This document shows positions 1 to 13,800 of a DNA stretch of 64,000 nucleotides, piece by piece. Source of the stretch: Saururus chinensis. Taxonomy: Eukaryota > Streptophyta > Magnoliopsida > Piperales > Saururaceae. The notes beneath the pieces are model-generated. The model had not been told where the DNA came from. It worked only from the letters and a program-made list of their open reading frames with translations, and made no database searches. Position 1 is the stretch's first letter. Every line of letters starts with the position of its first letter. The stretch lies in NCBI GenBank assembly GCA_035235625.1, contig CP141150.1:13516001-13580000 (forward strand). Reading direction: 5' to 3'. The position numbers and the translations under genes were made by a program.

Positions 1-1572
1 GATATGTAAAATTTGCCTTTATTGTAAGGTCAATCAAAACCCTCTTGACATATACCAGGCTTTAAAAACATGCACCCAATTGGAGTAGATTCTGGTAGTC
101 CGTTGTTTGCAAACTACCAGTCATCATCTCGCCCTTTCCCAATATTTGATTCCAATAGGTTGAGATCATCGACTGTCTCCCACTCTGCCTCGGCCTCAAC
201 ATCAATATTACTAGGTACCTCATTGTGTTTAAATCCTTCACGGTTAGACATGCTTTTCATGTCAATTATGTCATTCTTGTTCTATTGCTCATCACTCCAC
301 ACTTCTTCAAATTCTTACATGTCGACATTTCTAGGGTTGTATGGGGGATCATAGTTATCAAATGAAGTTATTAATGCACTTGTTGGTGATATTTCTTCAA
401 ATCCAACATGAATGACTTCTTTAACAGGTTCTGTAGGTATTGAAATGTTGGACGATGTGTGACATAGATTTGTTGAGTTGAAGTCTCTTAGTTCTCCCAA
501 TTTGCAATGAATATTAATGTGTTAATAAATATGCTATATCACTCAACATCGTGCATTTTGTTACAGACTTACAAATATTATTATGTCATGGATGAGACGA
601 TATGCATATAAGTCATGTTATTGTCTCTTCACTAACACGAATATGTGAGATATCGCTTTTGTATTTCACATCATTAGTTATGCGATATTATTAATATAGT
701 ATTTTTACTGAACACAATATTAATATTAACGTGTTTTCGAGAACACGATACAGTATAATATTGTGTAATCTAAAATTCATTGTTACCTAATCCTTTCACA
801 AGTGAATTGTGTATAATTGACTCCCATATGTAATTTGCTATTTAAGCTAGGGTAAGCTTATACCATTGGTGATTTATCTCTGCTTACAGTCTGGTTCCTT
901 TTCATTGATGATAATTTGTCTTCGTTGGGAGCCTTGTTCATCTCCGCATTCAACGATAATACTTTTTTTATTTGTCTTCTGACGAATTAAAAACACTAAT
1001 TACATGTCTTCATCATCCTCTATTTCATACAAAATGGATGATAGTAAAAACTGAAATAAAATACTTGAAAGTCACATTACCATTGACGACAGATTTAGAG
1101 GGATCAATATTCATCAACCGCATCTTTTCACCAATATAAAAGTCATCATTAGCTACTTTTATATTGTAATATAGATAAACATCAATCTTATTTATTAAGT
1201 TGATTGAAGGGTGATCGATTCAACGGAAATGAAGCTTTTTTCAACCGATACAACTTTTATAATGCAAAATAATTAAAAAAAACATGTTTTTACTATTTTT
1301 GGAGAGTTGCTGCCATTCATCTCCTACGGGCACTCTGCCTCATCGCCCATTATTCTTCTCTACCATAATGGCACCCCATTGTTTATTTATACTCAAAATT
1401 GATTTTATTTAAAGGTAAGAGCATTTTTGTCCAGGTAATATTACATTAATGTTCAAAACTAAGGAATTTTAGAATCTTCGGCCAATAATAAGGAAAAAAT
1501 CTAATTAATTAAAAAATTTATATAACCATTTGTCTTGACCGGTAGACTTGTGGGAATGAAACTTCCAAACTT
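1..1572. other. Noncoding edge with decayed ORF and ACACGATA-type motifs
   Basis: I see no intact gene here. Read on the minus strand, about 1-500 gives short, acidic, stop-interrupted peptides, the longest being 61 codons at 315-500. They look like the tail of a decayed reading frame that continues off the left edge, and I do not recognise its family. Positions 560-790 are packed with short palindrome-like motifs such as ACACGATA, AACACGAATA, GAGATATCG and ATATTGTGT. The same motif style fills the noncoding gaps of the decayed gene at 52.9-55.2 kb, so the two may belong to one repeat family; that link is inference. The stretch from 800 to 1572 is AT-rich and featureless until the 5' flank of the nonaspanin gene. 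Confidence 0.35.
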
Positions 1573-1819
1573 TTGGATGCTGCTTCCAAGTTTCTTCTCA
1601 CCACGTCGTTGTTGATGTGGATTGTTGGCCACGAAGCTTCTGGTCACCGAGCTGTGGTCATGAAAAGTCGCGATGCTAGAAAAGTCCTTCGCGAGAAGAA
1701 GATAGAAGACAAGAAGAGAGAAGACAAAGAAGGCCGCACTCTCTCTTCCGCAGTCCCCACTCGGCGCGGGCATCACCGGAATCTCCTCCTGCTACTCCTC
1801 TGCCTTCTCCACCTCCGGG

Positions 1820-4800
1820 ATGCGCTCCGCCGCTATGCTCGCCCTCGTGGCTGTCCTCTTCCTCGTCTCCCCGTCCCTCGCCTCCGAGTCGGACCACAAG
1901 GTGCGATGCTTCTAGCTGTATTTCGAATTTTAGATTAGTTCGTACCGGAGAATCAGGCGTTTCAGAGAGTTTCGAATGAATTTGTTGAAGCAGCTGTGCG
2001 AGTGAGATCTCTCGGTTGGTTATGTTCGAGTGCTAGTATGGTTTGTATATCCATTTCATGATTATAGATCCTTTCTCTGCTCTTAGTGAGCTTCCGTCTG
2101 AAAAAAACTGAAGTTTGTATTGATGATGTTGAAAGACCCAGCCGCAATTGAATTTTGTTTGTTTATCGATTCCCTCTGCTAAAAATATTTCTGTGAACAT
2201 GTGAATGGTGGGCATAACTTTGAATTATGTAGCAAAAACACACTATGAGCCAAGTACAGAGGCTTCTGAGTGCCAATAATTTTACAGGGGAACTGGGCGG
2301 ATACATACGATGTGTTGAGAAAATAAGTTGTTAGCTAACAATAATGGTGTGAATGATTGTTCCATTTCTTATTTGGCTTGGTATCTGATAAGTTATTGGC
2401 GTTAGATTGAAGTATATTAACAGGATCATTACTAGACGTTGTAACAATACTTTTTCTCTGTTGAGGTCAGTTGCGAGAGGTTTAGAGAAGTCATCATTTA
2501 TGTTAGCTCAGTGGGTTTTTTCAGCCTGACTGTTCGCTGGTAGATAAGTTGAATTGTTGGTGTTCTTCCATTATCTTTTTTTTTTTGGAGAATTTACTCA
2601 ATTAGAAATATGCTACACATTCGTTTGAATTTGGGTTCTAACTGCAAGAAATTTATAACTTCCTAAAAACAAGGCGACACATTTACTGGTTACATACCAT
2701 AAATTGAGCCTTGAGGTAAGTTTATTATGAAGATTTGTAAGAAGATCTTTATGTCCAAGTTGATTAAAAATATTTGCAACAAAAATATTCATTTAAAAAA
2801 ATGCTGGGTTAAGGCAAAAGCTATGTACAAAGTTAACTATATTTCTGTGAAAATAAGGAAAAATCGGCAACTTGGTGCCCAATCGAAAAGTTGGCTGAAC
2901 TTGCCACCAATTTGGTTTTTTGATGAATTTTTGTTAGTTCACTGAATTTCCCCCTTCTCTTCATCCGGCTTCACCTCTGTTTTTGTTGGGGTGAAATGAG
3001 AATGTTAATATGCAATTGGCGACCTAAATAAGCCTGCACTGGTAGGAGAGAGAGTAGGTGAGTAGGGAGCATCTGGTGCAGCTAGAGGAGAAGCATGCAT
3101 CTCCATTATAATTAAACTTTCCTTGCCGGTAAACCAAAAAGAAGGTATTTAAGTTATTGCCATGGGCCAAGTGAAGGATCTTGTGAGTGCTATATCCTTG
3201 GGAGAATATAAGTTATTAGCTAACAATAATGCGTGAATGATTGTTCCATTACTTGTTTGGCTTGTTATGTAATAAGTTGTTGGCGGTGGATCGAAGTGTA
3301 TTAATAGTATCATTACTAGATGTTGTATTTCAGATTTTTTAAGTTTTGGTCAATTTCAATAGGTTTAGACAAGTCATTATTTATGTTAGCTCTGTGGGTA
3401 TTTTTAGCCTGATATCTGGTTCATGTTCCCATAGTTAGTACAATCCATATTTTTACAAAATATGTGAACATCGTGTTGTTAGTGTCTCATGGTTAGCAAT
3501 TTGTAATATAATATGGTGTCTTCTCAACACTTACAATTGGGAAGAAGAATCAGTGATCAATGCAATGCAGTTTAATGTTTCTGGAAAAGGAAAGGATATG
3601 AATTTTCTGATTAACTTCATTGATTACAACTCAGTGGTAGTATGATGCAATAAGTTTTCCTTTTTTGAAGAATATACTCAATTAGACATATGTTAAAGAT
3701 GTATTCGACTTTAGTTCTAACTTCATGAAACTAATATCTTGTTTAAAACAGCTAAGGTGATGCATTCACTGGTTACATACTGTGAAATAAGCCATGAGTT
3801 AAGTTTATGATGAAGATCTGTAATGGTATGCACGAGTTGTATAAATATTTGTAAAAGAAAAAGCCATTTCTAAAATTTTTAAAATTCTGGGATAAAGCAT
3901 AAGCTATGTCTCTGAGTAAGCAGAATTTCAGTGAAAAATCAGCAAAATTGCCCAATTGGAGCCTGAGAGAAAAGTCATAGAAACTTGCGACTGATTTGGT
4001 TTTCCATGAATTTTCATGACATTCCTTGAACTTTGCAATTTCTTTGGTCCCTGGAAAATTTTCCCTTCAGTTCATCAGACCCCACCACCGTCTTCGTTGG
4101 GGTGAAAATGAGGATGTAGAGTGCGCACTCCAGCATCCTACATTTGCTCCCACTAGTATGAGAGAGAGAGAGTAGGCAGGGAGGGAGCATCCACTGCGGC
4201 AAGAGAAGCATGCACTTCCATCAAATTTAATGCCACTCCGTCTCCTATTTAAATGTAGTTTTTAGTTGAGCTACTTGTTTTAAGTGATGCAATGACAATC
4301 AAAAGAAGTATTTGAAAGCATGCACACAATACTTTATCTTGTTTGTGGTTATCTAAAATAGACTTTACAAGCTTAGAAAGGGTTATATGAGATCTTATGT
4401 AGATGATTTTGAGATTGCTTTCACAATTTTGGGTTCTTATGTCCTTTCCTATTTCATCATATTCTTTATGTTCCACACCATTGTATCCACCTTAGTCTTA
4501 TTTCTCATGGGTAATTGGTGACCACTTTAGCAGCTTCTATGATCTCATGGTTTTAAATGCTAGTGTTGGATATAAAGTATGCTTATTTTCACCTGATTAT
4601 TGGCAATTTTTGAAGGTGATTTGAGTTTTTTGTTGTGCTATTTACTCATACAACTTGTCCCTATATTACTGTTAAGTGGTTAATCTATTGTGCCAAATAT
4701 GCACAATACATTTAAACTATTATTTTTATGCTTTTAGTGGATGAGGGCATTCTTAAAAGCATGAACTCTTTTCTAAGAGATAGCTTAGCCATTGTATCTA

Positions 4801-7800
4801 TACTTAATCTGAGCTTTTTGCTTCTGATCATAAGCAAGTAACATCTTTTCCCAATAATTTGAGGTTGGCAAAATGGATCTTATGCCTCCACTCTAGCGGG
4901 TTTTCTAGGTACTCTTTTCTAAGATATAGCATAGCCATATCCTTTCCTATTAACTTCATTTAAGTTCTCTTAGGTCTCCCTCTCTCTTTTGGCCTCTTTT
5001 ACTTGCATCCCCTTTAACCTTCTTATGGATGCATCTATTATTTGTCTTTGTATATACTCATATGACAATCTACATTCTTTAAACTTTCCCCCTAAAGGTT
5101 TTAATCCTAAGTTCTCATGAATATACTCATATCTAATCCTATCTCACCTGGTTATTCCCAAGGTTTGCAAACTTGGTCTCCGTTTTGGTCTCGATCTCGG
5201 TTAGTGGAATACTAGAGATCTCAAAAAGATCGAGAAAGAGGAAGAAGATAAAAGGAGGAAAAATGGAAGAAGTTTGAGCAAAAAATAAAAAGAGGAGAGA
5301 AAAGGAGGAATAAGAAGTTCCCCTTGCTTGAGAATCCCATCATACTCCCTGGCACGATTGAATTGGGTAGCCACTGTTAGTAAAGGCAGGACTTTTTTTT
5401 TCCATTAGGGTCAGCCGGTTAGGGCATTTGGGTCCTCTTTACCTCTTTGTTTCTCTTTTCAAGTGCTTGACCATGTGCTGAACCAAGTCTGGAGCAATGT
5501 TTTTGATCTGTACCCTCAACTAATTTTTTTCTTTTAAAAGCTCTGAATTGCGCATGAATGGACTGAGAACCTTCATTTGGATCAAACTGAACCATTTCTT
5601 TTCCTCTCATTTACTTTTCTTTGAATTGCTGAACTGGAAAAGTGTAAACTGGACCAATTAGAAAATAACGAGTTTGCACTTCATCTTCCCTGACATAAAT
5701 AAAACCCTAAAGATTGTTCCCAGCAACACATGTGACATTTGCAGACGACATGTAGGGATTAGGGTTGCCAATGGAATGATACGTTACAGTATAACTTATT
5801 CCATTACCATTAACCATTTCTCACATCATTATCCATAACTGTTACATTAAGTAAACGGTATAGGTACTTCCATAGTTGTTTCATTCACTAATAATTGGCC
5901 GGTTAATCGGATAACCATTATCCATTACACTTTTATAAATGTGCTTAAAATGACCAAAATAAACATTTGTTATTCACTAAATCAAATATTATTGAGGTAA
6001 AGGACTAACATCATTACTATTGTTGTTTATAGTAGTTGTAAATAAATTGTGAGGATCAATCATGAAACGTAAAAGGACAAATACCTAATAAAACTCATTA
6101 TTTTTTAATAATTCTTTCCTATCATATGAGTTAAACTCCAAAACATCTCTCCACGGCCTATTTCAGAAGAATTGCACATGTGAGAAGAATAACAACCTAG
6201 TAGCCAATTATCTTCGAAGGTGTCTTGCAGGCAACAATGAAACCACATGCAATGATGCACATCATCCATTAATGTCTCATTGAGACAATGTTTTAAAACC
6301 AGGCCCGAACCTCAACCTGGATTAGTGGTTGAGTTCGGTCTACCTAGCTGAACTAAGGGTCAACCCGGGTTGACCTGGATGATGACATCATCACCTTTTT
6401 TTTAAAGAGTACCTTCATATTTCAGAATTTTTTTTACTTAAACCTGTTTAAATTTCACTTAACCCTGTTTTGGTCAATCAAAACTTGACCATTCCAACCT
6501 ATTTCAATAAGTAAATTATCATTCCAAATTTTCAATCTAACATATATAAATATGATTTGTAACATAATCATGATTTCAACCAACATATATCAAATCTCAA
6601 AATAAACCGCCTACATCACTCATTAAAAGCTAAGTTAGCTAACACTCAAACTAAGCCAAGTTCGAGATGGGCCAAACAAGAGTTTGGTTCCATTAGCCCA
6701 AGTTCAAGCTTTGATTTGTGCTAATTTAGGTCTAGTCTCAAGTAAAATAGAGCTAACTTAGCAATCCTACTCCAAACTCATCAATCATTTCCTTGCATAA
6801 ACGAACACTCCATGAGTTTAATTATCAATAACAAAAAAACATTTATTTGGATAAGTTATCATAATAAAATCTAAACTAACTTGAGTGCTGCAAAAACATT
6901 TTGCACAAAATGTTTATGTAGCTAGTAAAGATTGTAGCCCATATGATTAAAGATGAACCTTGACCTAATGACACTAGAAATATTAGACAAAACAACCAAA
7001 TGGGAAACGTTGAAGCGAAGTAGTTTAAGAGAATATACAATAAATTGCTTATGAATATTTTTTTTATCAAAAAATTACATATAGATATGAATTGCTTCAA
7101 AGAGCAAATTATCTTCCAAGGAGCAGCTTGTAATGAATGGTTGTAAGTAGTTAAATTAATTCAATAAATGTTTGAGATTTCAATGACATTTTCCATTGAG
7201 TAAATCACGATGGTGAATCATGACATGAAAATTGTTGTGCAAGACCATAAGGCAATCTCTTTTGAAATTAAACTACTTAAGACTAATGGGTATAATATAT
7301 TTATAATTTTTAAATATGACAAACGGGTAATAGATAAATGGGTATGGAAGAACTTTTTCCATATAATGGTTGGATAAAGTTATGCTCGTATTTACCCGTC
7401 AAATAAATTTAACCATACCATTTAACTTCTTAACCGTAAGGTATAGATAGTTGAATGGTAGAACGGGTACCGTTGGCAGCCCTAGTAGCGATGATGGAGG
7501 CCAAGAAGACTGCCATCTCTTGACAATGGAAATTGCATCAAGGCCAGCTCCCTTAGTGTTGGCGACGAATGTGAGAAGAGAGAGACGGCGAGATCCTTTC
7601 CGGGGTAAAATATCTCGGTGACGGACCAAGATCCGAGATCTTGGAGAAATCTTGCGAGACTACAAACAGTGGTTATTCCACATATTTACCTTAGCATTGG
7701 CTACATTCAATTTATGTGTATAACTTTTTTTTTGGGCCCTACACTTTGCTTTCGGCTTTTGATAATGTTAAATTATGATTTTGTGATAATTGGATGACCC

Positions 7801-10800
7801 TTGATCTGGCTCTCTTCCTTATGCCTTTTCTTAAATGGTTTCTATTTCTTTGTAATCATTTCTTCTTTTAAGTATTATCTCTACTCTCTAGCTTAAATAG
7901 AAGGCTGTTATGTTGACTGAGTTTTGATATCCAATGTTGTATGACTTCATGTGCATAAGGCATTGATACTTCAAAACATGCGCCATATCTGTATCGTACC
8001 CATATTCATGTTGGATATGGTTACTTGCATGTCCTATTTTTGATATTACACATAACTATGACTCACTTCATCAAATCCTTTCTAAGTATGGTAAACATTA
8101 AACAAATGCCATTTGACTTAAAAGTATTTGGTGTCCACTCAAAAGATCTAAGTAAAACTGTTCCAAAGCAATATATTACTCATTGTGGGGTAACTTTCCC
8201 TACAAAAATGGGGTATTTGTAATTGCATTTCAGACATATAGGTACATTTTTCATTATATTTAAGCTTTTAATGCAAGAACTAGCTTAAAATATACCTAAT
8301 AATATATAAAAAATAATATTTTAATGTATGTAATCCACCCCCCCCCCCCACATTATATCTTGATTTTCTTAAAATTACAGTGCCGCCGTACCCATATCAT
8401 ATCGTACTTGTGTCCTGTATCCGTATGTGTGCGTCCTTGTATCACTTTAAAGTATCTCACTCCAAATTCATATATCCTATATTAAGTCGATTGTGTAGTT
8501 ATATAGAAGGTGTCAATTTAGAACTAATCTATATTTGGAACTTGGTTTTTACTTGGTTGTCATGGTTTCTTTCTGCAGTATCAAGCAGATGATTCTGTCA
8601 CTCTCTGGGTGAACAAGGTGGGGCCTTATAATAATCCCCAAGAAACGTACAACTATTACAGTCTGCCATTTTGTCATCCAGGTAGTAGCAACCCAGCTCA
8701 CAAATGGGGAGGCCTTGGTGAAATATTGGGTGGAAATGAACTCATTGATAGACACATTGACATCAGATATCGGAGTATGTAATTTCGTTGTATAATTCGC
8801 TGTATCTTTGATGTTTTTGTTTGTAAACGTCAGCTCTTCATCACTCTATTGTGTTTGAAACTATTATGTGATAATAATTTAACAGAAAATGTTGATCGGA
8901 GCACAATTTGTGAACTTGACTTGGATGCTGCACAGGTGAAGCAGTTTAAAGATGCAATTGAGAATGCATATTGGTTTGAGTTCTTTATGGGTATAAGATA
9001 TCCCTGTTTATATAACTTTATTTTTGTTTACAAAGTATGTCGCCTCTCTCAAGACTCTGATCTTTCCTCATTTTTTAATATGCTTTTTTTTTGTTTTATG
9101 GTTTAACATCATCACTTTGCATCACACATGCGGATAGCAGATGACTTACCTGCTTGGGGTATGCAATTTAGTTCCTGATACTGTTCATTATCTAAAATCT
9201 TGGCTGATTTATATCCATGTGGTGGTCTTGCTAACTTCATTCATTGCTGTCAAGTAGGTTTTATTGGTGAGTATCGCCCTTACAAGAGCAACGAACACAA
9301 CCATCTGCTTTTCACTCACACAAATATTGGCATTAACTATAATGGAGATCAGGTGTGCTACTTCAAGTACTGGGTGGACATTTATTACTGGTGTATCTTG
9401 ATATAAGTGATTTTAATGTTCTCTTTTTGTGCAGATCATTCATGTCAATCTCACACAGGACGGTTTAAAGCCTTTGGAACCCGAGAAACCATTGAAGCTG
9501 ACGTATTCTGTGCAATGGATGCCAACGAATGACACTTTTGCTCAACGTTTTGAGGTTTACTTGGATCATCATTTCTTTGAACATCAGGTGAAATGCACTA
9601 ATTTTTTCTGTTTTATTTTTTTTTAATTTCAGTCCATAACAGGATAGCAGTACTTCCAATCTGTTATATGTAAATATAATTTACTGTTGCAGATTCATTG
9701 GTTCTCAATTTTCAATTCTTTTATGATGGTTATTTTCCTCGCTGGACTGGTATCGATGATTTTTTTGATGCGAGCTCTTAGAAACGACTATGCAAAATAT
9801 GCCCAGGAAGATAATGATTTGGAGACATTGGTAAGTCCTGCAAAGCTATAACTGATTTTTGAACCATCTATTTAGCATTTCCTATAAGAAAATAAAGGTT
9901 TTCTATCCTTCATAAGGAGGGGGATGTCAATGAAGAAACTGGCTGGAAGCTTGTCCATGGAGATGTATTTAGGCCTCCATGAAATTTGGTGTTATTATCT
10001 GCAGTTGTTGGTACAGGAGCCCAACTTGCTACTGTTGTTCTCCTCGTCCTCCTCCTTACAATTGCTGGGACCCTGTATATTGGGTATGTTTAGATCTATT
10101 TCTCAACTTTAGTTCATTAAGTTTCATATTATTTTGAGTGTTGCTGTATAGCAGACAAGTTCTCACGTTTCAATGTGGCAAGGCCCACGTCACCTCCTGC
10201 CTTCCAAATCACCATCCCTCTTTTAATCCTCTGCGATACCTGTCCCAAACCCCAGCCTCCATCCCTCAACCACAAGCCTCCACCCAATCTGGCCGATGGC
10301 TCAGCTATTTTCAACGGAGGGAAGCCGAAGAGTGAACAAGAAATTTTTTTACTGTGACTTCCCACCTCCCCTTCGTCGGTGCACACTGACTCGGATTGTC
10401 GCCAAGGTCCACCCACTCCTTTCTACCGCTTGCCTGAGGCACCAATGCGTACCAGTTGAGATGGAGTGATACAGGAACCTGACCCTTGATCCGGCAGTCG
10501 GCCCCGGCTCTGCCGCGTTGCCGGCGATTTAACCCTCCCCCTCCTGGGCTTTGCCTCCCCTCCCAACCCCGACCCCTGCAAATTAAGGGGCCGAGGTATG
10601 TGATATGATTCATCCCCAGTACGACCACCTTCCTTCCTCATCCCTCTCCTAGAGACGGGCTCCGCTCACAATACCGTGGTCCATGCCCTCCCCGACCTCC
10701 CTGCCCGAACTCCGGCCTTCCCTCCCGGCCCTTGCAAATCATGGACCTTGCCCTCTGGCTCTTCCCCGGTCACAACCCCATCCCTTCTTCTCCTTGGCCC

Positions 10801-13800
10801 GCAGTCCACCCATGTATCCAGAGGCCAGACTAGGCTCCACCTTTGGACCTGTTCGTCTCTTACCCTGTTGCCAGTTAGCTTTCCCCGCCAACCCAGATCA
10901 CACAAGGAGCGGGTGGAGAAGAAAGATAATTTTATTTAGGAAAAAAAGGTAATTGGGCCACTGCAAGGGTTGCCATCTTGGAAATGTGAGTTTTGGTGTG
11001 AGAATTTTGTGGGAGGAAAAGCATTTTCCTATTTATTTTTCATGTTCCAACATTACTGGGATATGATGGTTATAGTGGCAATGCTATGTTGTTTTCAAGG
11101 TATCTTTCCGAGTTGACGTATTTGTCAAGCAATGTGTTAGATGAATCTTGATTTTTTCTTTCGGAAGAGATTAGCACCAGCAACTCTTTTCTGCTAAACT
11201 TGGTTGCTTTGGAATTACTTATCAATTGAGTATTGATCTTGTTTTTTATATAATCATCGCCTTCCTGCTCTTTACTGCAATAATTTGGTTGCTTATCATC
11301 TTTTTTGTATTTAAGAATGCTCGGCATGATATTAACCAGCTTGGGTATTGCATTTTAAAAAATTGAAATTTATTTCTCTGCACTAGAAATAAATATTGAA
11401 GCAATGCCAATTGGTCAAACTATTAAAATAAGGAAGAGATGATATTTTGCTGACTGGTTTTGGGATTTAGTACAAGACCATTTACATGATATTGTTATCA
11501 TTCATTGATGCCTATTGGCAAGGAGCAAGGATTGTCGTCTAGGTCTTGGCAGCAATTTCACTAGGTTGATAATATGAAATTTTTTTAAGAAAAATTAATT
11601 TAAGAAAAGTTAATTTTAATAAACTTAAGAAAGCCTTTTATTCTAAGGTGTCATTTGGCAACACATTTGAAGGTGAAGAAAATGATATTTTGTTTCAAAT
11701 CCCTTTGTAGAGAAATGAGCCGTTAATGCACCTCAAAATCTGTGAGGGGCCATCATGAGGATTTCTGAGCCATTTGTGTAGAAAGGTCCTCCATAGGAGC
11801 TTTTTGACAAATGAACTTCTTGACTTTTTTTAACATAAGTTCAAATTTGGAGGTCATTTGTTTTGAATTTATGGGAAAATGATTAATGTGGGTTGCCAAA
11901 CAAGAATCATTTACCAACATTTGTTGGGAAAAATAATTTGACATGAAGTATGACATCCAAACAAGATTAAGGGGAAAGTGGTTGTCAAACGACTCCTAAG
12001 AAAAAAGGTTGAGATTGTTGGATAATCTGTCATTCTATATTAGTCTGTTTGGGTTGATCTAGGCTTGATATATACTATTGGCTCGTTCCTTAACACCTGA
12101 AGCCTTTAAGGCAACCTGGTTTTTAACATGGTATCAGAGCCAAGAGGTCCCGGTTTCGATCCTCGCCTCTACCTCTATATTTTGTGCACATGCAAGCATA
12201 TGCATTTGTTAAATTATGCTTGCCTGGTTTTGATCCTCGCCTCTACCTCTATATTCTGTGCACATGCAAGCATATGCATTTGTTAAATTATGCTTGCCCG
12301 TGTTGGGGGGTGTTTGGATAATCTGCCAGTCTGCATTAGTATGTTTGGGTTAATCTAGGCTTGCTATATATTGTTGGGTCGTTCCTTAATAGCTTAAGCT
12401 TTTAAGGCAAGTTGGTTTCTAACAAAGATAAAGAGTGAAATTGGTGAGATCCTCTCCTTGAAAGTGTTTGAAAAGAAAAAACAGTTAAATAAGCGGCTTT
12501 CATATGTTAAAGTATGTTTTTAAAATAATAAATTTGGAGGTATATTGGAGAGGATTTCAGCTCCTTGAAAATTAATCTCAATATGACATATCACAGCAAG
12601 ATGACTTTCCAAGTTGAGGACTTCTTGTGTTTACAATTGACATCATTGACTCAAGCAATGTTGCAAAGAAAAGTCTTAGTATATATCTATCCCGCAAGAG
12701 ATTTTCATTTGGCCAGGAATCAGGTATATTGGTTACTTGCTTGAGTAAAGCCTGTAGATGTTGACTTGCCAATTTGTCACATTAGATGCTCTGGACAAAT
12801 TGGTTGACCTTAGTTTTTAAGGAAAATATTATTTGTTCATCCGTGATTATGTGCAAATAAGGGGGAATTCATGTTTGTAAAAGGTGGCATTGCTGCAAGA
12901 TATCAGTGCTTTCTGAAACTGATTCTCAGGAATGGTCCATGACGGGTAAGCACTAGTTTTATTTGACTGGTAGTTCAGCTATTGTTTCAATTTTGGCAAC
13001 ATTTATTCTATGCAAAGAAAAGAAAATGGAAGGTTGGTGTGACTAGTTTAGTTTTGGCAGCTGTCAAGCTGTGTTAACATGGGTGAATGTTAATGGTCTT
13101 ATCACTTCTTCTCTCATATTTATTGTCTGTACTGTTATATGATGCAGGCGTGGAGCAATTGTCACGACATTCATTGTGTGTTATGCTCTTACTTCATTTA
13201 TCTCTGGTTATGTTAGTGGAGGACTTTACTCTCGTTTTGGTGGTATGACCTTTGTTTGAAATTATTTTCTTCTTTGCCCTGTCATTGTACGCCTCTGATT
13301 AGCTTTAATAAATGGTAGGGGCATTAGATCACATTCAGTGCCCTTGACCTTTTTTATAATTATTTTCTTCTTTGCCTTGTCATTGTACTCCCTTGCTTTG
13401 CCTTAATAAGCCATAGGAGCATTAGGTCACGTTAGTATCTTGTATCAAGCTAATTTATGAAATTAATCAGTCCGGTTTTCTGTCAAATTTATCAGACTTT
13501 CCACCATCACCTTTTTGTTTCAATAAAAAGCAAGCAGTTTGCAGCCATGACAGCTTGGATCGATACATGCTTATTAACCTGGCAGGAGGGTCTCAATGAG
13601 TCAAGTCTTGTTACTTCTTCTGTGCCTTGGACATAAATCATTAGTTATAATTTAGATTTTTGGTACTGAAAGAAAATTTATATAGATGTGCCTTGTTAGA
13701 ATCAAGTCCCCTTATAAGGTTGAGCAGTTTAGTGACAGCCCAAAATAGATATTAGCCAAACCAAACCGAGGTGCTAAACTAACACTTTCCCTGCATACAC

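Noticed and set aside
9960..10005. A cryptic intron removing the TGA (GT at 9965, AG near 10002)
   Set aside because: It would delete about a dozen conserved residues and shift the joins. No polypyrimidine tract precedes the AG.
9924..10112. A 62-codon frame overlapping nonaspanin exon 8
   Set aside because: It is in another frame from the conserved peptide. The true frame is identified by FRPP and [10 protein letters not shown] on either side of the TGA.
10311..10641. ORFs of 70-105 codons on the minus strand in intron 8
   Set aside because: The GC-rich island has few stops by composition; the peptides are low-complexity Gly/Arg strings without domain features.
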